A stretch of 64,000 bases of DNA from Diabrotica undecimpunctata. Its lineage: Eukaryota > Arthropoda > Insecta > Coleoptera > Chrysomelidae. Below are positions 31,246-42,060 of this stretch, piece by piece (position 1 is the first letter of the stretch; each line of letters begins with the position of its first letter). The translations under genes were made by a program, and so were the position numbers. The DNA is taken from NCBI RefSeq assembly GCF_040954645.1, contig NC_092806.1, positions 109,956,731-110,020,730 of the forward strand, in the 5' to 3' direction. The notes under the pieces are model-generated. The model was given only the letters and a program-made list of their open reading frames with translations. It was not told the origin of the DNA and searched no databases.

Positions 31246-32728
31246 TTTATATATTTAGGGATTCTACAGTATTCACTGCCTTCCCTCGCTCAACCGTTTC
31301 CATCTCTCTCTGTTGTTCCATTCTCCATCGTTTAGGCCTCTCTTACTCATGGCGTCGTCTACTTCGTTCCTCCAGGATTTTCGGGGTCGTCCTCTTTTCC
31401 TCCTTCCTATGGGGCTCCATTCGGTTATTCTCTTTATCCATCTGCTGTCGCTAGTTCTTCTTACATGTCCATACCACTTTAATCTTTTTTGTTCTATATA
31501 TGTTAGTATGTCTATTTCTATTGATGTTCTTTGCTTTATTTCGTCATTACTTCTCCTATCCATTCTTGTTACTCTGCAGCATCTTCGCAGGCATTCCATC
31601 TCTGTTGCTACTATCTTACTGCTGTTTTTCTTGTTTATGATCCAATTTTCAGCCCCGTATGTCATAATACTTTGCACTAATGTTTTATAAATCTGCGTTT
31701 TTGTCTTCATATTTAGGTGTCTATCCCACCATACTGAGTTAAGTTGTCGAATTGCTGTTCTTGTTTGTCCTAATCTTTGTGTAATTTCTTCCTCTGTTGT
31801 TGCCTTTTTCGTGATTATAAACCCCAGGTATTTGAATTTATCCTTTCCTTTGATTGTTACGTTGTCATCAATCTGTAGATCTTCTATGTCTTCTTCACTT
31901 GTAGATAGGTACTCTGTTTTCGCGAGGTTAATATCTAGGCCAGCCTTGGTATATTCTTCTTGTAGTTTCTTCATCATGTAGCTGAGGTCGTCTTGGTCTT
32001 GTGCAATCACTACCTGATCGTCTGCAAAGCTTAACGTATATAGGTATTCGTTCCGTACCGGTACTCCCATGCCTTCGCATTTTCTTTTCCATGTAGTCAA
32101 GGCTTTTTCTAAGTATATTTTGAATAGGGTTGGAGATGTGGAACAACCCTGCAGGAGCCCTTTTGTTGTGGTGAAGTCTCCTATGATTCTTGTTCCCATT
32201 TTAATGGACACTTTATTTTCTTTATACAGAGCTTTTGTAGCTTCTATGAGCTCCGTCTGTATTTCTAATTTGTACATTGCCTCCCATAGTTTTGACCTTG
32301 GTACAGAGTCATACGCCTTTCTCAGGTCCACAAATGCCAAGTGTATATCTCTATTTTTTGCTTTTTTCTTTTCCAACAGTTGTTCCAGTGTGTATATGTG
32401 GTCTATGCATGATCTTCCTGCCGTGAAGCCTGCCTGATCCTCCCCGATTTTGCCTTTTATCGCTTGCTCTATCTTTTCTCGCTGTATCTTCCCATATAAT
32501 CTTCCTATTGATGATATTACGCTTATTCCTCTGTAGTTTTCGCATCGTTTTCTATCTCCTTTCTTAAATATAGATGTCATATATGCCTCCGTCCATTCCT
32601 TTGGGAGCTGTTCTCCATTTATAGCCATAAAATGAAATAATAATAATAATTCTGAAATATCCATTGTATCATCCGGTGTAATTTTTTTGATCAGTATTTT
32701 ATAAGCTCAGGTGAGATGCCTCCAGGTC
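31246..32728 (-). mobile_element. Family C LINE insertion, 5' truncated, with 12-bp target duplication
   Basis: Flanked by CCGTCTACTCTA at 31234-31245 and 32729-32740. The coding strand is minus. The 3' end at 31246 reads (minus strand) ..AATCCCTAAATATATAAA. The 5' end cuts into coding sequence (PGGISPELIKY) exactly at the duplication, which is how a 5'-truncated LINE copy looks. It interrupts family B LINE sequence. Confidence 0.85.
31273..32664 (-). CDS. LINE reverse transcriptase, family C (463 codons, open)
   Basis: A long uninterrupted frame containing almost the whole RT domain. In order: IFKKGDRKRCENYRGISVIS, DQAGFTAGRSCIDHIYTLEQ (motif 2), LAFVDLRKAYDSVPRSKLW (motif A), GLLQGCSTSPTLFKIYLE (motif B), FADDQVV at residues 213-216 (motif C, catalytic), then KFKYLGFIITK. 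The C-terminus has LKWYGHVRRTSDSRWIKRI and RKRGRPRKSWRNEVDD, ending LSEGRQ. The endonuclease is missing because of 5' truncation, and sequence upstream of the ATG is still in the RT lead-in with one stop. An open frame of this length suggests a recent insertion. Confidence 0.88.
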   Translation of the reverse strand: MDISELLLLFHFMAINGEQLPKEWTEAYMTSIFKKGDRKRCENYRGISVISSIGRLYGKIQREKIEQAIKGKIGEDQAGFTAGRSCIDHIYTLEQLLEKKKAKNRDIHLAFVDLRKAYDSVPRSKLWEAMYKLEIQTELIEATKALYKENKVSIKMGTRIIGDFTTTKGLLQGCSTSPTLFKIYLEKALTTWKRKCEGMGVPVRNEYLYTLSFADDQVVIAQDQDDLSYMMKKLQEEYTKAGLDINLAKTEYLSTSEEDIEDLQIDDNVTIKGKDKFKYLGFIITKKATTEEEITQRLGQTRTAIRQLNSVWWDRHLNMKTKTQIYKTLVQSIMTYGAENWIINKKNSSKIVATEMECLRRCCRVTRMDRRSNDEIKQRTSIEIDILTYIEQKRLKWYGHVRRTSDSRWIKRITEWSPIGRRKRGRPRKSWRNEVDDAMSKRGLNDGEWNNRERWKRLSEGRQ

Positions 32729-32740
32729 CCGTCTACTCTA

Positions 32741-33018
32741 AAAAACTCTAAAAGCTCTAAAAATGAGGTTGATCAACTGCTTAATATTCCCAATACTGAC
32801 ATACAAATGTGTATCTTGGATCCTATGACAAACGGAAAAAACAAGATAGACGCCAATGAAATGTTCTGTTGGAGAAAAATGTTACGAATTCCGTGGATCG
32901 TGGAATTGAAATAATTCAATTTTAAATAAACTAAAGGTCAGCAAACGTCTCTCCAGCAAAGTCCATCTCCAACAATTAAAATACTTTGGACATTTATGAG
33001 AGCAGTCACGGAGAACAT
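32741..33018 (+). pseudogene. Family B LINE, RT C-terminal part
   Basis: Reading through shifts gives MRLINCLIFPILTYKC, then the RRMLRIPW-type block as NEMFCWRKMLRIPWIV, and SKRLSSKVHLQQLKYFGHL. It is the same family as 63590-64000. It is interrupted on the right by the family A insertion at 33019; across that insertion the frame resumes with MERLIIKGKT at about 33586. Confidence 0.7.
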
Positions 33019-33576
33019 TCTTCTTCTTCTCATTGCGCCGTCTCCTTTCGAAGGTTGGCGATCCAAATGGCAATTGTAGTTTTGGAAACTGCTGCGCGAA
33101 AGATCTCTGCGGATGAGCGGTCGAACCATCTCCTCAGGTCTTTCAGCCACGAGTTCTGGCGTCTTCCTACTGATCTTTTGCCCTGTACTTTTCCTTCCAG
33201 TATAACTTGAAGTAATTCATATCTTTCGCCTCTCAGCACATGACCCAAGTATTGCATTTTCCTCTCTTTGATTATTCTTAGTAATTCTTTTTGTTTACAC
33301 ATGCGACGAAGTACCTCAACATTAGTAACTCTTTGTACCCATGGAATCCTCAACATTCGTCTGTATATATACATCTCAAAGGCATCTATTCTTTTTTCTA
33401 CTTCGGAGTCCATTGTCCAACTTTCACAGCCATACAGTAAAACAAAAAAAACGTAACATCTGATCATTCGGATTCTAAGCTGTAGACTAAGGTCTGATCT
33501 TGTAAAAAATGTTTTAATGCTCATGAATGTTTTCCTTGCTTGTTCGATTCTTGACAGGATTTCTTTTTTTGGATTA
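33019..33576 (-). mobile_element. Family A LINE insertion, 558 bp, with 12-bp target duplication
   Basis: Flanked by CACGGAGAACAT at 33007-33018 and 33577-33588. The minus-strand frame (33030-33524, 164 codons and open further upstream) reads NPKKEILSRIEQARKTFMSI, LRIRMIRCYVFFVLLYGCES, RRMLRIPWVQRVTNVEVLRR, YLGHVLRGERYELLQVILEG and WLKDLRRWFDRSSAEIFRAA. The 3' end has the CCTT/AAGG hairpin (33044-33054) and an (AAG)n tail at 33019-33030. Coding sequence runs right up to the 5' duplication, so the copy is 5' truncated. It is very close to 62580-62905. Confidence 0.88.
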
Positions 33577-33588
33577 CACGGAGAACAT

Positions 33589-33640
33589 GGAAAGACTTAT
33601 TATCAAAGGAAAGACCTAGGGATGGGAGGGGGAAGAGAGA
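33589..33640 (+). pseudogene. Family B LINE, continuation after the insertion
   Basis: Read together with 32990-33018, the frame continues RAVTENMERLIIKGKT across the removed family A copy, matching the ..N.ERL..EGK segment of this family. It is followed by GA-rich sequence. Confidence 0.6.
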
Positions 33641-33688
33641 GAGCAAAAAAAGAGAGAGAGAGAGAGAGAGGGAGAAAGAGAGAGACTT
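33633..33688. repeat. (GA)n low-complexity run
   Basis: GAGA-rich tract with short A interruptions directly after the family B remnant. Confidence 0.9.
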
Positions 33689-36099
33689 TCCACTCCTCCT
33701 ACTATAGTCCTACTAAGTATTTGTGTTCTTTTACGCTCAATTCCAGAGACATTATCGAGAGATTCTCGTACAATTCCCCAACTGCAGTACTTTTTGACTC
33801 ATTTCGTTTTGATAATATTTTCTACTTCCTCGTGATTTTCTAAAGTTCGGTTATCGATCTCTTAATCAAAGTTATTTCGCTTGTACTAGGTGTTGTTATT
33901 TTTAGGTAGGGAATCTATCGTATTAATGTTACTTTTCTCTAGTAATCTTTTCAAAGTTATATTATATAAACTGAAAAAGTGACCGAAATAAGACAAGTAC
34001 GACATATCGTAGGTGATCATAAAACTTCCGCTAAGGTTATCATCAAGGTCGGATAATTCTGATAAATATGCTACATAAAGAGTTTGAAAAGAAATGAAAT
34101 CATAATGAAGTCATATGAACACTTTATTTTTTCTTTTATCAATCCAATCGGAGAAAACTTAACATTCTTTAATGTTATCTATTAACGTATAACTTTAAAA
34201 CGCATCCTTCCATCTCTACAGCTTCTGCATGAATTTTACATATTTTTATTGTTACCGTAAGCTGGTGTTAAATTAGAGATTTTTTAGAACGACTTCCTTA
34301 ATTTATGTTTCCTGCACTAAATAAGCTTTTCTAAAGACGATTTAACATAGTATAGATGAGTCTATTTTAAAGGCACCTAATAGAGACCAAGCTCTACAAA
34401 ATTATTTATGTCGTTGAGTACAAGTTCCTGTTATTTTCACGACTAGCGCAAGTACATTTACCATTGATAGTATCCTATAAAATATGTAGTTTGTTGCTTG
34501 GATGTAGTGCCAAAACAACTACAAAACAGGCAGGGAACTTTAACGATGACAAATTTATTGCAGTTGTCAACGAACGGACATCAGTGACAGATAGAAATCA
34601 TGCGTTTGATCTCTCTGAGGATATATTGTTAAATAACTTGTGAAACTTTAGAACAGAAGAAAAAGAGTTTCCATATACACCAAACTGCAAAATCTTTTTT
34701 AGGATAGAATTTTTTGCTTGTAGAGTTTTTTTTATTACAATTAGAAGTTTTTATTAAGAACAGGCCTTCGAATTTTTTAATCTAATTTCTTAACGATTTT
34801 CGGTATATTGCTTAATAAAAGCTTAACATGCAACAATACATTTCAATTAGCTTTCGTTTCATCTTAGTTAAAGCATTTTTAAGGGTTTTGTACTTTTAAG
34901 CAGATATGTCAATTAAGGAACTGGTTTGCCTCAATATTCACATGATTATGGACGCTTTGCTTCTGACTTGCTACTGTCTTGCTTGATTATTTTATCCAGA
35001 ATGTCCATACCGTCGTGTCAATAAAAATCACTGGTAACTATAACTGCAAAAACGAATATCTACAACATTATTTAGAACTTTATTCTGAAATATCTGGATA
35101 ACATAAATATGTTTGCCATAGCACTGACATTATCTACCCATACTGGTTAGATTTATTTATAGAATATAAGTTTATTATAAGTGGATAATTAAGAACTTCT
35201 CCCGATCATCCAATATATTATTTCCGTATCGAAGACCAAGTTTTTTTATCTTCAATGTGACAGTCCGGCACAGTCTCACATTTGAGTAACGCCCAAATAA
35301 TTTGCTGATTGTCAAAAGGTTAAAAAATACATAGTTTGCGTGTGCATACGTACATTTGTTACATTTCAATCCTGATCGTTTTCGATATCACTAAGCCTCA
35401 ATCCCATTATCAGTTATCACACAGTATTCTCCATTTATCGTTATCATTTTCATGTCCTTTGCTTTCATTTCGCCGCATTTTGGCGTTCTTGTCGTGAACA
35501 AATTGTTTATTATTTTCATCTCGGATACATCTAACTTGATTCAAATCTTTTTGCTTTGTTTGCTCTATATTTGCCTATTGTATAATATATTTGATTCACT
35601 CTTCCTGGTAACAAATTGATCTTATATTCCTCAGGCAGTACATAAAAAGCGTGTGTCAACACTGAAAAGAGCAAAATATGAAGAGCCCATAAAACAGAAG
35701 CAGTAACAATTCATTTATTTATCTTAATAAGCGCTTATATCTATATGCTATACAATATATATCTATATGCTATACAATGTGCGTCAAAAGTCTCCCCACT
35801 TAAATTAATAAATTTCAATGATGTTTTAGAGACGTAATCACTAGAATTCTAAGGTAACGGGATACCTATGGCCAATAATACATCATTTGAAAGTTATTGT
35901 GTCACTAAGTATGTTGTTAGATTTTGCGTAGAATTCTGTTATGCCGATTCAAAATGCCGACCTTTTAATGTACAATGGCGACAATGTAAAAAGGTGTAGA
36001 CTACCCATAATAACTTGATAGTTTTTAGTTATTATGGAAAACGTTTGAAGATGTGTCGTTATATTTTCAGTTTTCCATATTCTGAATGAACATTTTTTT
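33689..36099. other. AT-rich spacer, no gene seen
   Basis: No coding region was recognised over 2.4 kb. A 20-bp direct repeat (ATATCTATATGCTATACAAT) occurs twice at about 35738-35778. It is followed by GTGCGTCAAAAGTCTCCCC, which resembles the outer end of a mariner-type element, but I found no partner end. Confidence 0.4.
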
Positions 36100-36240
36100 T
36101 TGTTAATTTCTGACAATCTGTCATCTGTCGATGATGATCACCGGAAGGGAAATGAAGTTTCTTTAAGCTCTTGTTTTTGGAAGATTACCTCTCTGAGAAG
36201 AAGAACGTTCATCCCTGACGTACATCGAAAATTTGAAAGA

Positions 36241-36530
36241 AAAATTGGAAAAATTCTACTAATTTGCTTCATAATGATAAAGCTAAGGGCATGCTCGACA
36301 TGCATGCTACAGGTACAACTTTCGAAACAGATGACTCAGTATAGTTATACAATCCGACACGTAAGAGAGGACTTTGTCCGAAACTTCAAGGAAATTGGGA
36401 AGGCCGGTACAACGTTCGGCAGAAAATAAACGATCAAATCCACCGCATCCAGTTTTCAGCTAGAAGTAAACTCAAGGTAGTTCATATCGAGAGATTAGCT
36501 CCATGCCATGGAACTGATCCACCCTATTAG
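36241..36530 (+). pseudogene. Ty3/gypsy integrase C-terminus, decayed (second lineage)
   Basis: One frame with a single in-frame stop. It shows NLLHNDKAKGMLDMHATGTT, then (after a stop where W is expected) LYNPTRKRGLCPKLQGNWEG, RYNVRQKINDQIHRIQF and SARSKLKVVHIERLAPC. This is the GPY/F-type module and tail of a gypsy integrase of the 412/mdg1 kind, quite different from the element at 1-7203. Only the last ~95 codons are recognisable. It is followed at the normal distance by a purine tract and an LTR start. Confidence 0.8.
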
Positions 36531-36576
36531 CGTCAACCAGTTCCTGATACACCAGTCATTCGAGGCGAATAACTAT

Positions 36577-36840
36577 AAAGGAGGGAGCAGTGTTACGTCT
36601 CATTTACGTCTCAAAACAGAGTATAAAAAAACAAAGTAGTTCAGTTAACCCAAAAAATTATTAATCTCTTTGCTCAGAAAATAATTGGGAGTGAAACTTC
36701 AGACGCGCACTGTATAAGAGCTGTACGAGACTTGAACAATAAAAAAAATCATAAATATGTCATATAATTATAATATAAAGGAAAATATATAAAAGTTAAT
36801 AGCAGTAAACGTGTTAAAATAGCCAACAAAATAAATGTGG
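36577..36840 (+). repeat. Purine tract and start of a degenerate gypsy LTR
   Basis: AAAGGAGGGAGCAG (36577-36590) is followed by TGTTACGTCTC, the usual junction of purine tract and 3' LTR for this gypsy lineage, 60 bp after the integrase stop. I cannot find the LTR end; the right limit given is arbitrary. Confidence 0.55.
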
Positions 36841-37619
36841 TAAGTCTATATTTTTTTTAATACAAATTTAGTCAGTTAAAATTTATTCATAGAAATTTTA
36901 GTGTATGGATGTACTTCTTCACGAATATTTTTAAAAACGTGTGGCTACCGTATAATCGGACAGAAACGACCATCAATAATATAAATAAGACAACAGTCAC
37001 AAGAATTTTAATCTCCTTTTGATGCCTGTTATTGCAATAAACGGCATAATAAAGTAACATTATTTAACCAAGCTTTGTAAACAAATGAGTTCGTCAGAAA
37101 CCAACGTGGAAAAACAATTCGGTTATTTCAATATTGTCTAATAAATCATAAAAAGAGGGAACGACCGGTTTTAACCGCCGTCATCTGGATTTACTTTTGG
37201 AATTTTTATTATTTCCGCCTCTGCTTCCTATGTCGATATTTGTTGTTCTTTTTGTCAGCTGGGATTACCGGTTATGAGTACTTTTACAATAATAGCTATG
37301 ACAAGAAAAAAATAAATAAAACAAAAATATGGCTCAATGGGGATCTGATTTACTTAAATCGATTGTTTTCAATCGAAAACTCATTCGATTACTATTGTTT
37401 TCTTAACTATTGCATTTTATATGTAATTTAGCCTTCTAGAGCTCTGTTTCATAGCTAGAGCAATAATTTTAAAACAGTGTTCTTCATCCAATAATAATTT
37501 TAATTCAGGTAATAAAAATTATTAAGAGTCCTTATTGTAGATGGGTATTACACACCTACAATAGTAGAAGGAGAGTTACTCGATCTATAAATTTTTGAAA
37601 ATGTTAATATTTTCGTCCC
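36841..37619. other. AT-rich spacer, no gene seen
   Basis: May include the rest of the gypsy LTR. A hairpin TATTGTAG..CTACAATA lies near 37534-37566. Confidence 0.4.
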
Positions 37620-38381
37620 TTACTGTTACATTAGGTTGATTCTTCAGGCAATCTTCCTGAGGTGTTCCTTCCATGAAAATTTAGAACCCAGAATTGCTCC
37701 TTCACTGACTTGGAAACCGATAAAGCTTAGATAGATAGAAAGTAAGCTCTCTGGTAGGTCCGATGGCCCTTCTCCGAGTGAACGAAATCCGGAATCACAG
37801 CAGTCTTCTCAGGTTTAACCCCCGGGTGACTGCTTTCGGCACCACTCCTCAACGAGCCCAAGGCTCACCTGAGGGGTATACGTAAACTCATCACCAATTA
37901 GCACAATAGCACTCGTAGATACTACAAACTCATCACCGCAATAAAACCTGCGACTTTAAAACAGGCCCCGAGAGATTTGCAAACTGATAACTGGCCTACC
38001 TGCACCCCATGGCAGGTAAAGACCATAAAATGCTTTTATTTTAGTTAGATAATTTGAAAGAATAATCAAAGTCCGAATGCAAATAAAATAACAAAGTTAA
38101 AGACTATTTCCGATATAACCGGAAATAAGTTTAATAATATTCCATATAAGTTTGATTATGTATATACCTTGTTCGGACAGTCGCTGAAGGAGGCCGTCAA
38201 CCACCAGGCACCACAGCAGGGGAAACAAAACTCCTTCCTGACGGTAACCATTTCGGTACGCAGCTATGTACCTCTGAGAAAGTGGGGCACAGATCCACCT
38301 GACTAAGCTGCAGCCAACCCCATGGATTCCTGCAGCATCACACGTGTAATCAAAACTAGCGGGGCAAAAAAGCACCCTCAA
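37620..38381 (-). pseudogene. Jockey/R1-type LINE RT, decayed
   Basis: On the minus strand an open stretch (38097-38381) reads AYRNGYRQEGVLFPLLWCLV and VDGLLQRLSEQGIYII, RT motif B (G.PQGG.LSPLLW) with Gln to Arg-type damage. Further downstream (37700-37900) the reading gives VEEWCRKQ and PEKTAVIPDFVHSEKGHR, the segment between the catalytic box and YLG. The YADD box itself is lost. Stops and shifts are frequent. Confidence 0.65.
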
Positions 38382-39859
38382 TATCCATAAAGATACACAA
38401 GCTGTATTAACTCTTTATATGGTTCAGCTATTATTTTAAGCAGATTTTTGATGTCCTTCAATCAAATTCGGAAGAGAATAACAACCTTCTTTTGAAATAA
38501 TATGAAAGGTGCATTAAAAAATGCATTATAATATAAAAAAAAATGAAATTAAGATGTCAATGAAAAAGTATGGGGACTTTATTTACAGGAATATAATAAA
38601 ACTATATAATTATAGCATTTCTTAAAAACAAACTAACCACAACTAACGAAATGATTTTACTTTATGTATACTCCATAATATAGGACCTATGTAATGTAAA
38701 CCAAGCAGAAGCAGCAACTGCCTTTAAAAGTTTTATTCTCCTGAGTGATTCTTTGGCTTTTTCTGTTTTTCTGTTTATGTTGCTAATATTGAGTTCATTG
38801 TTATGCAACGATATACTATTACTGAACGAGACAGGTCAGTGTTTCTTTAATGCACACATAAACGATAAATAAATCGTTTTAGAGCAACAATAACTGTTCT
38901 TAAAAGCGATTTTGGTTCACACATACATAATCTCCATGAATACCACTCACTTAGATAAGCCTTCCGTATAAATTTCAAAGCCGAGACGTCGGCGTTTTTA
39001 CGCTTCTCAAACACAAAGGATTATTGTTTATTAACTATCTTGATATCAATTTTCTAAGTGGCCGACTGAACCTTTGTTGTTGTATGTGACAATATCTAGA
39101 AACAGACTGTGAGAAACATAAATCGCAAACTTGCATTTTGGTCAGATCTGTCTGCTAAGATTTGAATGTACGAAACTGATATGCAGAAATAATTACAAAA
39201 TTTAAAGACGCCGAAACAGCGTCTCTTTTTCGAATGTTTACAAAACATTCAGATAGTAATATTTATAATTTACATGTTTGTTTTGTTCTAAAGAAAAAGA
39301 ATAGATTAATTAATTATCTAAATATAGGTGAATCATTCTTACTTACTGTTGCGGCATTTTTGTCAACCTCTGCATTTATATACTGTTCTATTCTGAATAT
39401 TCTTTTTATAATGTTGGCTTCTTAGCTTCTTTATTTAGTAGATTATGTTATATTGTAATTTATTGTTGGAATTATTTATTGTATTTGTAACTTAGTCAAA
39501 ATAATATTCTATTCTATTCACACTATAAGTCTACGTTTATTTCTAACTTTCTATATCCTGCTTTTTTATTTTTTTACTGTGCTTTCTAGGACAAGAAATT
39601 CGAAAGCAAACGCACCATTTAAATTATTGCCAACAAAGAAAACAGGGTGAAGAAAAAATTAACTTCATCTTTATTTTATACAAAAAAAATAAAGATGAAA
39701 TTAATGATATTAAAATTAAGTTGCGGAAATAAAAAAAAATAAAACAAATAATAAGAGCTAAATAGAATATGTAAAGACAAATGTTCTGAGTTTTTCAATA
39801 CCAGATTACGGAAGAACTTTTGAACTATTAAATTATTGAAATAAAAAATATAAGATTAA
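38382..39859. other. AT-rich spacer, no gene seen
   Basis: No coding region or element ends recognised. Confidence 0.45.
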
Positions 39860-39990
39860 GATGCAGGGAAACTGACAGACGTATTGTTAGAACGAGTGAA
39901 GCAATATTCAATAGATATGTTGAGCATTTCAAAGAATTGCTCTGCTCCGAAATCGAATATGATTAATCTACACAAACGGAAAGAGCAAGG
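39860..39990 (+). pseudogene. LINE linker fragment before RT
   Basis: Encodes SEAIFNRYVEHFKELLCSE, the conserved segment just before the RT in LINE ORF2 proteins. Too short to place firmly; family A is possible because a family A-type segment follows at 40140. Confidence 0.5.
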
Positions 39991-40139
39991 TGCAATGCAG
40001 AAAGACTGGACTAGAAAGAAAGTGTAGACAAGGATGAGTAAAAGTTTGGCACGGAAAATAGATAACGGTTGGCAATGGAGAGAAATAACTAATAAAATAG
40101 AATAGAAAAGGTCGAGGTTCACCAGGGCTTTAGTACCAC

Positions 40140-40203
40140 TTAAGATGATAATGGAAACTGAACACGGAGAAATACCAACAATTGTATATGGTTCTGAAAC
40201 TGT
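40140..40203 (+). pseudogene. LINE RT fragment used as insertion target
   Basis: Encodes VYGSETVFLTH. Skipping the insertion at 40216-40454, the frame continues VQVK, giving the YG.ETW.L..VQVKK block of family A-type LINEs. Confidence 0.45.
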
Positions 40204-40215
40204 TTTCTTGACGCA

Positions 40216-40454
40216 TCATCATCATTGCTGCTACAGAGCACCTATAAAAGAGTCCCGACCTTCCCAAGTCTATTACGCCAGTCAGTCCTGTCCATTGCCA
40301 ACTGTTGCCAGTTTGCTGCGCCTATTGTTCTACCATCCTTATCTACACCATCCACACATCTGAGTTTTGGCCTATCCCTACTTCTACTTCCCACCGGTTG
40401 TGACATAAGGATTCTTCTAGGAGGGTTGTTCTGCTATGATCTTGCCAGATGTCC
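40216..40454 (-). mobile_element. Family F LINE tail, 239 bp, with 12-bp target duplication
   Basis: Flanked by TTTCTTGACGCA at 40204-40215 and 40455-40466. The minus strand encodes GHLARS, then NPPRRILMSQPVGSRSRDRP, KLRCVDGVDKDGRTIGAANW and QQLAMDRTDWRNRLGKVGTL. This is a LINE C-terminus of the R.RW.D.V..DL type. The 3' end has a (GAT)n tail (TCATCATCAT on the + strand at 40216-40225). A strongly 5'-truncated copy. Confidence 0.85.
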
Positions 40455-40519
40455 TTTCTTGACGCACGTTCAAGTTAAATAATATGTGTATATGGCATTA
40501 AACCACAATTGATTGCAAT

Positions 40520-41470
40520 GAAAATTACAGTTTTACAGCAGAAGCTCTAAATAATGCCGTAGTCAATTTTTCGTACCATTGTCTTAGATTTTTCAGCCAT
40601 GATGTTCTTCTTCTACTAGGACCACGTTTACCTTGGATCTTTCCCTAAATGATCAGATGTAAAAGTTCATATTTTTCAGAAATATTATAGCTTGCGTCTC
40701 TTTATTCTATTGACCAGTAGTGTTGTTTAGTTTAGGCGTCTAAGGACCTCCTCATGTCTAACTCTGCCGACCCAGCTTATTTTTTGATTAACTATTTTTG
40801 GTGGTCGTCTGTATACCCACATCTCAAAAGGCTTTCAAGCGTTTAATCATAGCTTCACTTAGAGTCCACACTTCCACTCCACGTAGTAGCACTGGAAAGA
40901 AATAGCAATATGGCATTTGAACGCGAAGGTCAATACTAAGATTGTGGCTATAAAGTACGTTCCTCATTTTTACAATAGTGGCTCGACCTTGTTCTATTCG
41001 GCTTTTAATTTCTACGGTTGGATCCCAGCTGTCATTGATATTACTGCCGAGATACACGAGTTTCTCTACTCTGTTCAGTACGGCATTTTCGACTTTTATA
41101 CCCCGCCATCCTGTGTATAACTTTGTTTCCTAACTATTATATATTTAGTTTTCTTAATGTTGAGTTTTAGTTCATACTGATCACAGGTTTGCTTCATTTT
41201 GAACAAAAGGTTCAGATTTTGAAGGTCTTCTCTGAAACTAACCAGCACTAAGGTATTGTCGGCATATCTAATATTGTTTGCGGTTACACCATTCACAATA
41301 ATACCTTCTGTTGTGTCCATTAGGGTTTCCTTAAATATTTCTTCTGAATAAATGTGAAAGAGTAAAGGCGGTAGTATACGGCTTTGTCTCACTTCTCTTT
41401 TCATATTTAGTTGATCCGACAGTTCTTGTGCAACTTTTATTCTTGCCACTTGATGCCAGTATAGATTTTA
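40520..41470 (-). pseudogene. Family A LINE, RT to C-terminus, decayed
   Basis: Open stretches on the minus strand: 41096-41449 with EVRQSRILPPLLFHIYSEEI (motif B), NNIRYADNTLVLV (motif C, YADD changed to YADN) and LKLNIKKTKYIIV; then 40824-41057 with MYLGSNINDSWDPTVEIKSR and PVLLRGVEVWTLSEAMIKRL. The tail near 40545-40660 reads GKIQGKRGPSRRRTSWLKNL and RQWYEKLTTALFRASA. It ends before the ANLR terminus. The catalytic change and shifts make it inactive. Confidence 0.8.
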
Positions 41471-41884
41471 AATATTAGTTAATTTGTATCGTCCAATCCA
41501 GCTGTTTTGAATATTTCTAGCATTTTATTATTATCTAATGTTTCTAACCGAGTTTGATTTTTCAAGTTATAAATTTTTTTGAGACGTATGACATATAAAA
41601 GATATTTCTTTGGTATTTATTTTACAGAAAATATTACCCAGTACCTACCCATTTATTTAACTAAGATATAATAAGTAAGACGAAATAAGTGGAATAAATT
41701 TTTGAACTGGTTTCGTAAATTTCCAACACTGAAGAAAGCAACATAAGTAGAAAAATACTTCTACTTTACATACATTGACTGTATGTGATATCATCATGCA
41801 TCATCACCATCCTCAATAAGCCTTGGCTTACCCACTTAGGATTCCTCTAGATATTTCCACCTATCTCTGTTATTGCGCATCTTT

Positions 41885-42060
41885 ATTTTATTCTTCTTCT
41901 TACAGTGTCTATCTGTTATGACTTTTGGCTATCAGTATGGCTATTCTAAAATTAACTGCTGCTCTAAAAAGTTCTGTAGTCGTTAAGTTGTATTAATCTC
42001 GGAGATTGCGCAGCCATGACATCATATGCCTTACTGGGACTCTCTTACACCTTACGTTGC
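41885..42060 (-). pseudogene. Family A LINE, 3' tail
   Basis: Minus strand reads SWLRNLRD, a stop, then YNLTTTELFRAAVNFRIAIL, ending IAKSHNR with a stop and the sequence AAGAAGAAG. This is the last ~45 codons and the tail of a family A copy separate from 40520-41470. Confidence 0.65.

Noticed and set aside
31313..32437. Plus-strand open frames (125 and 122 codons)
   Set aside because: Antisense shadows of the intact family C reverse transcriptase on the minus strand.
33633..33688. GA-rich run as a possible purine tract of an LTR element
   Set aside because: No LTR-like TG start or integrase upstream; it is a simple repeat.
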